Part shown: positions 15,991-25,900 of the stretch, one piece after another
Layout of the letters: every line of letters begins with the position of its first letter
How positions within the stretch are numbered: position 1 is the stretch's first letter
Assembly (NCBI GenBank): GCA_020636575.1
Contig: JACJXP010000001.1
Location: forward strand, 992,001 to 1,056,000
Direction of reading: 5' to 3'
Origin: Chitinophagales bacterium
GTDB taxonomy: Bacteria > Bacteroidota > Bacteroidia > Chitinophagales > Chitinophagaceae
DNA length: 64,000 nucleotides
The notes under the pieces: model-generated
What the model saw: the letters and a program-made list of their open reading frames with translations, nothing else
Database searches by the model: none
Told to the model about the DNA's origin: nothing
Position numbers and translations under genes: made by a program

Positions 15991-17019
15991 TCATTCATGA
16001 TCCATAAAAGAGGCTATTCTAGTTTTTACGTTTTCTCTCATATTTATGTAGTAAAGGTTAATATCTCCCACATGGTAATTCTTTGTAAAAAATAGAAAGC
16101 TCCAGGGAAATTTTGGCCTCCGGGTATAAAGCAAACCGTTTTGTATCTGCGCATCAGCAGCCCGCTTATATACTTTATTGAATTTGGTTAACACACTGCC
16201 CTTGTTCATTTTTCTGGAAACAAAATCTTCATTCATGGTCCAGCTAAGCGGATTAGTGACCCAGGCATTACCATTCTCATTTTTAAGATAAGAGGGTACA
16301 TAGTTTTTTCTTAATGTACGCCAGCTACAGATACAACCGGTTTGAGATGAATCGCTGCACATAGGCAGGTTCTTAAAATATGTTTTCGGTACCGGCCAGC
16401 CAATTATATATGCAGCTACCAGTTGTTTTTCTAATGGTTTGTTCTCAAAATAATCATGCAATAATTTCTCAGCCATCAATGCTCCCTGGCTATGCCCGGC
16501 AATTATAATGGGGCGACCATGATTATAATGTAACAGGTAATATTCAAATGCACTTTTGATATCAGCATAAGCGATGGCGAATGCAGCTTTGCTTTTCACA
16601 GAATCCTTAGAAAAGAAATTCTGGATATGCGCCTGCCTGTACCTGGGTGCAAACACCCGGCAGCTTACATTGAATACGCTGGCCTGGAAAAGGATAGATG
16701 AGTAATCTGTTTTTGCATTGATATATGCATCGTCGATCTGCGCATTAGCAATATGCTCATCCTTCTTATCTGTAAAAGTGGTAGGGTGAATAAAGAAAAC
16801 ATCAGCCAATGAATCAAGGATCTCATTTTTTAAAGGAGCCGGAATACTATCGGATGGATCCCATTTCCAGGGATGAGCAGCCCAATAATTCAAACTATTA
16901 TAATGCGGAATATCATCCGGTGTTTTAAAAGTATAGAGACGTTGATAGATCTTGTATTTATCAGCACAGGAAGTAAATACAAGAAGGATGATGCAGAATA
17001 AAAGGAGATTGTTTTTCAC
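15991..17019 (-). CDS. DUF3089 lipoprotein, alpha/beta-hydrolase fold
   Basis: The 342-residue protein starts with a lipoprotein signal ending FTSC (Cys18). It then matches DUF3089: FFIHPTTFTDK, VFAPRYRQAH, and the nucleophile elbow GHSQG at residues 175-179 (Ser177). These features point to a serine hydrolase anchored in the cell envelope; the substrate is unknown. It is convergent with the ExbD-like gene with no base between them, and upstream lies a 220-nt gap that holds the promoter of the PadR operon on the other strand. Confidence 0.85.
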   Translation of the reverse strand: MKNNLLLFCIILLVFTSCADKYKIYQRLYTFKTPDDIPHYNSLNYWAAHPWKWDPSDSIPAPLKNEILDSLADVFFIHPTTFTDKKDEHIANAQIDDAYINAKTDYSSILFQASVFNVSCRVFAPRYRQAHIQNFFSKDSVKSKAAFAIAYADIKSAFEYYLLHYNHGRPIIIAGHSQGALMAEKLLHDYFENKPLEKQLVAAYIIGWPVPKTYFKNLPMCSDSSQTGCICSWRTLRKNYVPSYLKNENGNAWVTNPLSWTMNEDFVSRKMNKGSVLTKFNKVYKRAADAQIQNGLLYTRRPKFPWSFLFFTKNYHVGDINLYYINMRENVKTRIASFMDHE

Positions 17020-17173
17020 GCCGAAAAATACTTGAAATTGATCATTTTCATCCCTACGGGTAACCGCTTATCCAATTTTAAAGGTGTGAAATTAGAGAAA
17101 TATTATTTATAAATATTTGATAATAAATATATTATGTGTATGGAAGCAAAAAGTATAGATTCATTACCTGAAA

Positions 17174-17221
17174 AAATATGGTACTTTGTTTTGCATAGTA
17201 CCATATTTCGCCTTATTTTTG
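17174..17221 (+). promoter_or_regulatory. Promoter with long inverted repeat, probable PadR operator
   Basis: AAATATGGTACT (17174-17185) and AGTACCATATTT (17197-17208) are a perfect 12-bp inverted repeat, with further symmetry inside (TG...CA around the centre). The inner TTTTG at 17189-17193 is 20 nt before TATTTTTG (17214-17221), an exact -33/-7 pair for Bacteroidota. The repeat covers the -33 region, where a repressor would block transcription. The start codon of the first gene is 18 nt after the -7 element. Assignment to the PadR protein encoded second in the operon is inferred from position. Confidence 0.75.
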
Positions 17222-17239
17222 TGTTGAAGATCATAAAAG

Positions 17240-17731
17240 ATGAGATCAGCAAAGCAAAATATCAAAGTAAAATTCTTACTTCTCCTCCTGGTGGTAACCG
17301 GTTATTCAAGTGCTGCCCAGAAAACTGAAGAAGTAAAAGCTTCGGATGAACTCTACAAAAAAATCAGTGAACTGGATAGCCTGGTATTTAATGCATTTAA
17401 TAAAAGGGATACTGTTTCATTTATTAAATATTTCAGCAAAGGCTTAGAGTTTTATCATGACCAGGGAGGATTAACAGGATATAAAGAAACTGTTGGGTTC
17501 CTGCAATCATTGATCAATGATGGATCTGATCTGAAACGAACATTGATAAAAGATAAACTTGAAGTTTACCCGGTGCCCGGTTATGGTGCCATGGAAATTG
17601 GAGAGCATCGGTTTTCTCATACAGAAAACGGAAAGAAGGTTGATGGAACATTTAAGTTTTTGCATTTGTGGAGACAAGAGAACAACGACTGGAAAATAAC
17701 AAGAGTAATGAGTTATGGTCACCAATTGTGA
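17240..17731 (+). CDS. Exported SnoaL/DUF4440-like protein (NTF2 fold)
   Basis: The 163-residue protein has a signal peptide (KFLLLLLVVTGYSSAAQ) and then a single NTF2-like cone domain: SLVFNAFNKRDTVSFIKYFS, the strand-rich centre, and FKFLHLWRQENNDWKITRVM at the end, typical of DUF4440/SnoaL-like proteins. Such domains bind small ligands; some are enzymes. It is the first gene of a three-gene operon with PadR (24-nt gap) and a PspC protein, so its level probably follows PadR control. Function is otherwise unknown. Confidence 0.75.
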   Translation: MRSAKQNIKVKFLLLLLVVTGYSSAAQKTEEVKASDELYKKISELDSLVFNAFNKRDTVSFIKYFSKGLEFYHDQGGLTGYKETVGFLQSLINDGSDLKRTLIKDKLEVYPVPGYGAMEIGEHRFSHTENGKKVDGTFKFLHLWRQENNDWKITRVMSYGHQL

Positions 17732-17755
17732 CTAAAATCAATAAATGATAAACAC

Positions 17756-18106
17756 ATGAATATCGAGAATACACAGAGTCAGATGCGAAAGGGAATACTG
17801 GAGTACTGTATCCTGTCCATCATTCGCCGCGGAGAGGCTTATCCCAGCGATATTGTGGAAGATATGAAAGCGGCAAATCTGCAGATACTTGAAGGAACGC
17901 TTTATCCTTTGCTTACCCGTCTCAAGAATGCAGAAATGTTGACTTACAGATGGGTTGAAAGTAACTCAGGCCCTCCCAGGAAGTATTTTTCGCTAACGGA
18001 AAAAGGCGAAAACTTTTATAAAGAACTGGAAACAACATGGAATGAGTTATCAAACGGAGTGAATGTATTAGCGAGTAAAAAGCCAGAAGTAAGCGAAAAC
18101 AAATAA
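17756..18106 (+). CDS. PadR-family transcriptional regulator
   Basis: The 116-residue protein is a short PadR repressor: winged helix in residues 10-85 (KGILEYCILSIIRRGEAYPS, LEGTLYPLLTRLKNAEMLTY, SGPPRKYFSLTEKG), followed by a short dimerisation helix. PadR proteins respond to phenolic acids or other small molecules. It is encoded between an NTF2-like exported protein and a PspC membrane protein, an arrangement common in Bacteroidota where PadR and PspC genes travel together. The palindrome at 17174-17208 is its likely operator. Confidence 0.92.
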   Translation: MNIENTQSQMRKGILEYCILSIIRRGEAYPSDIVEDMKAANLQILEGTLYPLLTRLKNAEMLTYRWVESNSGPPRKYFSLTEKGENFYKELETTWNELSNGVNVLASKKPEVSENK

Positions 18107-18136
18107 AACCACTACTTCAACCAAAAATACTATACA

Positions 18137-20293
18137 ATGAAAAAGATCATTAACATTAACCTAAGTGGCCGGGTGATACCGATAGAAGATACAGCTTATG
18201 AAAAGCTGCAGGCTTACATTGAAAGTTTACGCCGCTATTTTGCCAACGAGGAAGGGAAAGACGAGATCATTAATGATATTGAGAGCCGTATTGCGGAGCT
18301 GATGAATGACAAAGTGAAAAAAGGTGATACTGCAATTACAGATGATAATATTGAAGAGATCATCAATGCTATGGGTCGTGTAGAAGATTTTGAAGCGGCG
18401 GATACAGATACAACCGAACAGGCGCAACCCCAACCTCAAAGCGATCAGTATCAAAGTGAGACCGGAAAGGAGAAAACAAAAAAGCAAAGCCGGGGCAGGC
18501 TTTACAGGGATACAAATGACAGGTTCATTGGTGGTGTGTGTAGCGGTATAGCAGATTATACAAATGTAGATCCTGCAATAGTTCGTATCATCTTTGCTAT
18601 TCTTGGTTTTGCAACAGGTATTGGTATCCTGGCCTATATTATTCTCTGGATGGTATTACCACCCAAGGGCCTGGAAGGGCATATTGGAAAAAGGTTATAT
18701 CGAAATCCTGATGATAAAATGATCGGTGGTGTGGCTGGCGGGCTTGCTGCTTACTTTAACACAAGCAGCCGTAACGTCCGTTTAATTTTTAGTGCACCGA
18801 TTTTATTAAATATACTTATCGGTATTTTGAACGGCTTTAGGTGGCATTATGATTTTGACCTTTTTCTGAACATCGGTTTTGGATCAATAACAGGAACATT
18901 TATTCTTTCATATATCATTTTGTGGGTAGTTCTTCCTGAAGCTGAAAGTGAGTATGAAAAAATGGTGATGCGGGGTGAAACAGTGGATGTAAACCGTATC
19001 CGTCAGAATGTAAAGGAAGGTATGGGAAATTTTAAGGAGAGGGTGAAGACATGGAGCAATGACGTAAGATCTTCATCCTCTGAATTTTCAACTGAAGTTG
19101 GAACCGCAGCCGGAAGAGCAGGGCGAGGTATCGGCCATGCCATAGGTGTATTGTTTAAAGTATTCTTTTTATTCATTGCAGGCATGATTGCCCTGGGTTT
19201 ATTCATTGCATTTATTGCTTTACTTTTTGGTGGAATAGCCTGGTGGCCGGTCAATAACTTTTTATGGACAAGCGGTTGGCAACAAGTATTGGCTTGGGCT
19301 ACTTTGATCCTCTTCCTGATCGTTCCTTTAATGGGGTTTATTACATGGATCGTCCGCCGGGTGGCAAGAGTAAAATCAAAAAGTAATTACCTGGGATGGA
19401 TATTTGGTGGTTTGTGGGTATTAGGTTGGATTGCAGCTATACTGTTTGCTTCAAGTATATTCCGTGATTTCAGTGTTTACAAAAGCACAGATACTCCGAT
19501 TACTTTAACTCAACCTGCAAATGGTAAACTTATCGTAGCCGTTTCAGAACCTGAACTCGAATATTCTGGCCGGTTTGGCTGGATAGATGAAGGCGGAAAT
19601 GGCTGGGATCTCACAGAAGATACATTAAAGCTTTCTGCTGTTAAGTTTAAGGTAAGAGCAAGCCCTGACGATCAGTATTCTGCAACTATCTGGCGGTTTA
19701 GTTGTGGAAGAAATGAACAGGATGCAAAAAGCAGAGCAAATGCCATTCAGTTTGGTGTAACCAACCGTGATTCGATATTAGATGTTCAAAATGGGTACGC
19801 CATTTCAAAGGAGAATAAATTCCGGGGTCAGAATATTGAGATAGAAATAAGGGTTCCCATTGGCAAGAAAATACGGTTTGATGAGTCGGTGAATAGAAAA
19901 CTGAATGCTGTGAATGTTAAAGTAAAAAGAGAGTATCGGCGTAACAGGATCGTAAGTATAGGTTTTGATGATAATGAAAGAAACTTTAACTATCGAACCG
20001 GAATAGATTATGTAATGGGTGCCAATGGTGAACTATTGAGTACTGAACCAGGTGCGCCGGTGCCACCTCCACCCCCCGCTCCCGGAGAAGAGTATCGTTA
20101 TAATCCAGATAATGGTCCACAAGAAAACCTGGATAAGCAGATACAGGAAAAAGAAAAAGAGCTTGAGCGGTTAAAAGAACAAAAAAATAAAACAAGCGCC
20201 AGCCTGAATAAAATAATAAAAGAAAAGAGAGTTGTGAATACACAAGCTGTTGCTGTATTGCCTTCACCGGTTTCTTCAGCACTTTACCTGTAA
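18137..20293 (+). CDS. Membrane protein with two PspC domains
   Basis: This 718-residue protein carries an N-terminal cytosolic segment (1-115) with a coiled, charged region, then two PspC domains (about 120-175 and 185-270): LYRDTNDRFIGGVCSGIADY and LYRNPDDKMIGGVAGGLAAY each lead into hydrophobic helices. Three more helices lie near residues 335-450, then a beta-rich periplasmic domain and a proline-rich stretch with a C-terminal coiled coil (LDKQIQEKEKELERLKEQKN). PspC domains sense membrane stress together with phage-shock proteins. The gene follows PadR by 30 nt and ends the operon. Confidence 0.88.
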   Translation: MKKIININLSGRVIPIEDTAYEKLQAYIESLRRYFANEEGKDEIINDIESRIAELMNDKVKKGDTAITDDNIEEIINAMGRVEDFEAADTDTTEQAQPQPQSDQYQSETGKEKTKKQSRGRLYRDTNDRFIGGVCSGIADYTNVDPAIVRIIFAILGFATGIGILAYIILWMVLPPKGLEGHIGKRLYRNPDDKMIGGVAGGLAAYFNTSSRNVRLIFSAPILLNILIGILNGFRWHYDFDLFLNIGFGSITGTFILSYIILWVVLPEAESEYEKMVMRGETVDVNRIRQNVKEGMGNFKERVKTWSNDVRSSSSEFSTEVGTAAGRAGRGIGHAIGVLFKVFFLFIAGMIALGLFIAFIALLFGGIAWWPVNNFLWTSGWQQVLAWATLILFLIVPLMGFITWIVRRVARVKSKSNYLGWIFGGLWVLGWIAAILFASSIFRDFSVYKSTDTPITLTQPANGKLIVAVSEPELEYSGRFGWIDEGGNGWDLTEDTLKLSAVKFKVRASPDDQYSATIWRFSCGRNEQDAKSRANAIQFGVTNRDSILDVQNGYAISKENKFRGQNIEIEIRVPIGKKIRFDESVNRKLNAVNVKVKREYRRNRIVSIGFDDNERNFNYRTGIDYVMGANGELLSTEPGAPVPPPPPAPGEEYRYNPDNGPQENLDKQIQEKEKELERLKEQKNKTSASLNKIIKEKRVVNTQAVAVLPSPVSSALYL

Positions 20294-20338
20294 TGATATT
20301 TACCGAGGTTGAAGTACCGGGAGTATAGCCCGGAAAAA

Positions 20339-20360
20339 GAATGGCCCGCAAGGGCCATTC
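20339..20360 (+). terminator. Stable hairpin after the PspC gene
   Basis: GAATGGCCC-GCAA-GGGCCATTC is a perfect nine-pair stem with a GNRA-type GCAA loop, 45 nt after the PspC stop. The following ACTTTAAT is only weakly U-rich, so it may act as a terminator or as a 3'-end stabiliser. Confidence 0.55.
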
Positions 20361-20407
20361 ACTTTAATGTTTAATGAAAACATGTAAAGCGTAAAATTGA
20401 TTTAAAC

Positions 20408-20415
20408 TACATTTG
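20408..20415 (+). promoter_or_regulatory. -7 element of the gcvT promoter
   Basis: TACATTTG matches TAnnTTTG exactly and lies 19 nt before the gcvT start. No glycine riboswitch is evident in the 141-nt gap. Confidence 0.5.
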
Positions 20416-20434
20416 TCGGAATTTAGAATTACAC

Positions 20435-21520
20435 ATGAAGAATACTCCTTTTACAGACAAGCATATTGCCTTAGGCGCTAAAATGGTTGATTTTGCCGGC
20501 TATAATATGCCTGTATCTTATACTGGTATTAATGATGAACACCAGGCGGTTAGAAAAAATGTGGGTGTGTTTGACGTAAGCCATATGGGTGAGTTTATTT
20601 TAAAGGGGGATAGATCACTTGACCTCATTCAGAGAGTTACCAGTAATGATGCAAGCAAATTAAAAAATGGACAGGCACAGTATAGTTGCCTGCCAAATGC
20701 TGAAGGGGGCATTGTAGATGATCTGCTGGTGTACTGTATTGAGGAGAACAATGTTTACATGCTGGTTGTAAATGCATCTAATATTGAGAAAGACTGGAAC
20801 TGGATCCAACAACACAATACCGATGGGGCCGAAATGCATAATATCTCTGATAAAACCTGCCTATTGGCAGTACAGGGGCCCAGCGCCACTAAAGCATTAC
20901 AGCCGCTTACAGAAATGGATATACTGAATTTGAGATATTACACTTTTGCTAAAGGAGCTTTTGCCGGAGTTGAGAATGTACTGATTAGTGCTACTGGTTA
21001 TACGGGAGCTGGCGGAGTAGAGATCTACTTTGAAGATAAAGATGATGCTGCTGAAAAAATATGGGATGCTATTTTTGAGGCAGGTAAGGAATATGGCATA
21101 AAACCAACAGGTCTTGGAGCCAGGGATACATTACGCCTGGAAATGGGCTTTTGTTTATACGGGAATGATATTGATGATAGCACCTCTCCGCTGGAAGCAG
21201 GCCTGGGATGGATCACCAAGTTTACCAAAGACTTTACAGCGAAAGAGATTTTTGAGAAACAAAAAGCAGAAGGATTAAAAAGAAAATTGGTTGGCTTTGA
21301 AATGCTGGAAAGAGGTATTCCACGGCAGGGATATGATATATGTGATGCTGATGGTAATACAATTGGTAATGTGACATCCGGCACACAATCACCCAGTTTA
21401 AATAAAGCAATTGGAATGGGTTATATACAAACTCCTTTAACGGCTGCCGGATCTGCTATTATGATCCGTGTGCGGGACAAATTGATTCCCGCCAAAGTGG
21501 TTAAAGTCCCATTTGCATAA
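20435..21520 (+). CDS. gcvT: Aminomethyltransferase, glycine cleavage T-protein
   Basis: GcvT moves the methylene group from the lipoyl arm of H-protein to tetrahydrofolate and releases ammonia. The 361-residue protein has the family's landmarks: VGVFDVSHMGEF, the folate-binding NGQAQYSCLPNAEGGIVDD, ATGYTGAGGVEIYFED, and ARDTLRLEMGFCLYGND, and the C-terminal domain GFEMLERGIPRQGYDI. Its length equals that of typical bacterial GcvT. The other glycine cleavage genes (gcvH, gcvP) are not in this window, as is usual in Bacteroidota. An SRPBCC protein follows after 19 nt. Confidence 0.97.
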   Translation: MKNTPFTDKHIALGAKMVDFAGYNMPVSYTGINDEHQAVRKNVGVFDVSHMGEFILKGDRSLDLIQRVTSNDASKLKNGQAQYSCLPNAEGGIVDDLLVYCIEENNVYMLVVNASNIEKDWNWIQQHNTDGAEMHNISDKTCLLAVQGPSATKALQPLTEMDILNLRYYTFAKGAFAGVENVLISATGYTGAGGVEIYFEDKDDAAEKIWDAIFEAGKEYGIKPTGLGARDTLRLEMGFCLYGNDIDDSTSPLEAGLGWITKFTKDFTAKEIFEKQKAEGLKRKLVGFEMLERGIPRQGYDICDADGNTIGNVTSGTQSPSLNKAIGMGYIQTPLTAAGSAIMIRVRDKLIPAKVVKVPFA

Positions 21521-21539
21521 TTTTTGAGTTGTTTGATCT

Positions 21540-22016
21540 ATGCCTTTAATTCATTTAACTACATTTATAGCAGCTCCCTCAGACAGGGTATTCGACCTTA
21601 GCCGTCATATAGGATTGCATAAGGAATCAATGTCATCTTATAATGAAGAGGCGGTGGCAGGAACCCGGTTCGGTTTAATAGAAAAGGAAGAAACAGTAAC
21701 ATGGAGGGCAAGGCATCTTTTTAAAAATCGCTTATTGAGGGTAAAGATCACAGAAATGAAAAAGTCTGAAATGTTTGTGGATGAACAGGCAGAAGGTGAT
21801 TTCAAAAGAATGAAGCATGAACATTACTTTAAGCCTTGTGAGAATGGTACAATACTGATCGACATATTTCGGTTTGAATCTCCCTATGGTATATTCGGAA
21901 GAGCTTTTAACCACCTGTATCTTATAAAGTATATTACCCGTTTGCTGGAGCAGCGGAATAAAACCATCAAAGAATTTGCGGAGAGTGATAAATGGAAAAA
22001 ACTGCTTCAGCAATAG
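21540..22016 (+). CDS. SRPBCC-family (START-like) protein
   Basis: This 158-residue cytosolic protein matches polyketide cyclase/SRPBCC-type ligand-binding domains: strand 1 HLTTFIAAPSDRVFDLSRHI, a central set of strands (TVTWRARHLFKNRLLRVKI, GDFKRMKHEHYFKPCENGTI), and a long C-terminal helix (YLIKYITRLLEQRNKTIKEF). Homologues are often annotated as cell-division inhibitors of the SulA-like type without support. It probably shares the gcvT transcript. Ligand unknown. Confidence 0.75.
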   Translation: MPLIHLTTFIAAPSDRVFDLSRHIGLHKESMSSYNEEAVAGTRFGLIEKEETVTWRARHLFKNRLLRVKITEMKKSEMFVDEQAEGDFKRMKHEHYFKPCENGTILIDIFRFESPYGIFGRAFNHLYLIKYITRLLEQRNKTIKEFAESDKWKKLLQQ

Positions 22017-22040
22017 TCCCGTTCAATCCTTTTCATGAAT

Positions 22041-22048
22041 TATTTTTG
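22041..22048 (+). promoter_or_regulatory. -7 element of the comB promoter
   Basis: TATTTTTG matches TAnnTTTG exactly and lies 13 nt before the comB start codon, giving a very short leader. Confidence 0.45.
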
Positions 22049-22061
22049 CGTATAATTAATA

Positions 22062-22787
22062 ATGGATAACAAGCCCGCCCTGCACACCTGTATTTCTCCT
22101 GCACTGCTTCATTTATATGATCTCAGCAATAGCATCATTGTAATTATTGATATTTTCAGAGCTACTTCTACTATTGCGGCAGCACTCTATAACGGAGCCA
22201 AGGCTGTAATTCCTGTTGATTCGGTGCCAAAAGCCATTGACATCAGTAAAAATATTGATGGTATTGCCGCCGGAGAAAGAGATGGCAAGGTGGCCGAGGG
22301 GCTTGAACATGGAAATTCGCCGCTTGAGTATGCTAAAGAATTTATTGAGGGAAAAACGCTGGTCCTTACTACAACCAACGGCACCCGTTTGTTACAGATG
22401 GCACTGGATAAAAATGCCGATACTATTATTTCAGGATCATTTCTTAATCTTTCTGCCGTTTGCGATTATATCGTTGCAGAAAAAAAGAATGTGATACTGG
22501 GTTGTGCAGGCTGGAAGGATCGTTTTAATCTTGAGGATACTTTATTTGCCGGCGCAGTTATTAACCGGGTAAAAAAAGAATTTACTATTCATTGCGATAG
22601 TTCATTGATGGCTGAGATCATATATGCCAAACACAAGAACAATCTTACTTCATTTGCACCAAAACTCACACATTATCACCGCCTGGTAGAAAGGTTTGGG
22701 CTGATTGAGGATATCAAATATTGCCTCACACCTGATGCTGCGAATATATTACCAGTATACAGAAATGGGAAATTGATCGTGGAGTAA
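22062..22787 (+). CDS. comB: 2-phosphosulfolactate phosphatase
   Basis: ComB removes phosphate from 2-phosphosulfolactate to give sulfolactate, a step first known from coenzyme M synthesis and present in many bacteria that do not make coenzyme M. The 241-residue protein has the family motifs: IVIIDIFRATSTIAAALYNG with the metal-binding Asp, AGERDGKVAEGLEHGNSPLE, and TNGTRLLQMALD. No comA or comC partner is nearby. In Bacteroidota a link to sulphonate or sulphonolipid metabolism is possible but not shown here. Confidence 0.93.
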   Translation: MDNKPALHTCISPALLHLYDLSNSIIVIIDIFRATSTIAAALYNGAKAVIPVDSVPKAIDISKNIDGIAAGERDGKVAEGLEHGNSPLEYAKEFIEGKTLVLTTTNGTRLLQMALDKNADTIISGSFLNLSAVCDYIVAEKKNVILGCAGWKDRFNLEDTLFAGAVINRVKKEFTIHCDSSLMAEIIYAKHKNNLTSFAPKLTHYHRLVERFGLIEDIKYCLTPDAANILPVYRNGKLIVE

Positions 22788-22940
22788 GAAAACCCGTAAA
22801 GATACTCAATTTCATTCGTACTTTTTTCCACTTAGGACTTTATTTATTATTTATTCCCTTTTATATGGAAATCCCATTTACATTCTTTTAGATTTGCCGA
22901 TTGCACTTTTTTGAATCGTTTTCAATACGGAAATTAATAT

Positions 22941-25900
22941 ATGGCTTTACCGCACCTTATAAAGTACGTTTATACTCACGGAACTGATGAAGTGATCAGG
23001 AGAGGGAAAAAGATCCATGCCATTGGCTTTGCAGAACTGGTGGATTATGATGACTTGTTTGGATCAGCAGTCTTTCGTGTAAAAGATGATAGCTACTCTA
23101 CTTATTACAAAGTTTATATCCAAAAATTCAAAGACCCCAAAGCTACATCACTACGTTGTGCATGTCCTTATAACCTCGGTGATATTTGCCGGCACGAAGC
23201 AGCGGCACTGTTTCAATTACAGGAGATGATTGATAGAGGCCACTTGCAGGCTGAAGAAGTACAGTATGATCAGCGACATACAGTAGCTAAGATGAAAAAC
23301 ATTGATCTGAAAAATTTACGGATGTTTTCATCTCCTGAGGTTTTTAATGAAGCGGAAAAATTTTTAAGAACTAACAAAGCGAAGATCGATTTTGCAGAGA
23401 ATGAAACTGTTAAAGCGTCAGTTACATTGAATGGCGAAACATATAAAGTCATTATCCGGAAAAATGAAGAACGGAATTTTGACACCAGCTGCGATTATGA
23501 AGACACGGAACATCCGCTTTGCCTTCCCAAGGTGATAGTGTTGCTACAACTGTTAAATAGTCACGGTGCTAATTACTTTGATAGTATCCGCAATTGGGAC
23601 AAAGAGAAAAATAAACTGTTAGAAGCATACGGTTATTCTTTACAGGATGATCTGAAAGGGAAATTTGAATTTGTTTATAAAGAAGGGAAGCCTTTTCTCC
23701 GTGTACTGGATAGCAGTATTAAAAGAGTAACACCGGTTGCAGCTCCGTCCCGCCCGGTTTTATTACCTGTAAAAGAAAAGGAAGAAGAAAAAAAAGAGAC
23801 GGTTATAGTTGAAGAAAATGAACAAAAGTATTCACAAAGACTTGGTGCTGTTTTCAATTTTGATAAAAAAAGTTATCCCTTTTTTACTGCCGATGTGGTA
23901 TTGGGAGAACCAGACGAGACGAATAATGGTTTTGTAGGAAAAGTAGAAAAGCTGGACATCAGCCGGTATGTAAACACTGAGAGCCTTCCGGACTCAGACA
24001 AGGATCTACTGACCGTTCTCAGAAAACTGCAACCGGCAGAGATCAATAAATATGTTAGCCGGAATTCTCCGTTTTCCGGTATTTGGGAAAACATTATCCA
24101 TCATGAAGATGATGACCTTCCGGCAGAGACAAAAGAATTGATGGCGGAATACCTGCTGCCAAAGTTCAGAAAGCTTTTTGTCGATATTGAATCATCTCCT
24201 TTTGTTTTTTTATTACCGGAAGGGAAAAGTTTTGTAACAAAAAATCTTGTACCACTTCAGTTACAGCCAACGGTTGTAAAACCGCAGTTCCTGATCAAAA
24301 AGAATTCAGGTGGGTACACGGTCTATTGCAAAGTAAATGCAGAAGGCATGGAGTATGACCTGAGTGACAATGAAAGTATCAGCCCTCTTTTCTTTATGTA
24401 TAATCACCAGCTTTTCTTATGGGAGAATCATGAGGTGATACATCTTATTGAAAAATTTTTGCCGGCAGGTCAAATGAATGTAAAGGAAAGCGAATGGCCC
24501 AAAGTGCTGAATGAATTTATTTTGCCGCTGGCAAAAGAACATAAGGTCAATTTTGATAAAACATTGATCCATGAAATAAAGGATGGTAACCCCGAAGCCA
24601 AGCTGTTTTTGATAGAGAAAGGAGATTACCTCGTATTTCAGCCCTCTTTTTCTTACAAAGGCTTTGAAACCCGGGCCCGGCATCGCAATGAGATCATCAT
24701 TCCCCAGGGGAACAAGGTGGTGGTAGTATACCGGAATTATGAAAAGGAAATGGAGTTTATCCAAAAGCTTCAAAATCTTCATTCCGGCTTCATTTATAAT
24801 GAGGATTCTGCAACTCTTGCCTTAAAAGGAGATGATGTATTAAAGAACAACTGGTTCTTTTTGTTTGTAGATGCTATGAAGGAAATGAAAACGCCGGTGT
24901 TTGGTTTTGAGGCACTGAAGAATTTTCGTTTCAATACTGCAAAACCCCAAACAAAGATCTTTATCAGTAGCAATACCGATTGGTTTGATGCAAAAGTGGA
25001 TATACTTTTTGGAGATCAGAAGGTAACAGTGGCAGAAGTAAAAAGAGCATTGGCCAATAAACAACAGTTTGTACAGTTAAATGATGGTACGCTGGGAATT
25101 TTGCCCGAAGAGTGGTTAAAAAAATATTCCTTACTGTTTCGTGTTGGGGAAGGAAAAACTGATTCACTCAAACTATCCCGGTATCACCTGAGTGTGGTGG
25201 ATGAATTATATGAAACAAGGAATGAAGAAGAACTGGCTTTGCAACTGGAAGAGAAGTATGGTAATCTGAAGGAGTTCAGTAAGATCAGGGAAATTGCACC
25301 TCCTGCCGATCTGAAACCTATTTTGAGGCCGTACCAGGTTGCCGGTTTTCAATGGTTGAATTATCTGAGAGATGTGCGGTGGGGAGGTATACTGGCGGAT
25401 GATATGGGTTTAGGAAAAACGGTACAGGCTCTTTCTTTTTTAGAACATTATAAAAAAGAGAACAAAACATTAAAAGCATTAGTTGTTTGTCCAACTACAT
25501 TGATATATAACTGGGAAAACGAAATAAATAAGTTTACTCCAAGCATGAGTTATCGTATTCATCATGGTAGCAGCAGAACAAGAGCAAAAGAAGAAATGCT
25601 GGATCATGATATTACCATAACTACATATGGAACCCTACGCAGTGATATCAAACTGTTGATCGCTGTGCAATTTGATTATGTGATCCTTGATGAATCACAG
25701 GCCATAAAAAATCCTGCCAGTAAAGTAACAAAAGCAGCCTGTTTGTTGCAGGCAAAGAACAGGTTGTGCATGAGCGGTACCCCACTGCAGAACAATACGT
25801 TTGACATATTTGCGCAAATGAATTTTCTGAATCCCGGTATGTTGGGCACTATGGAATTTTTCCGGCAGGAGTTTGCTATTCCTATCGATAAGTTTGGGGA

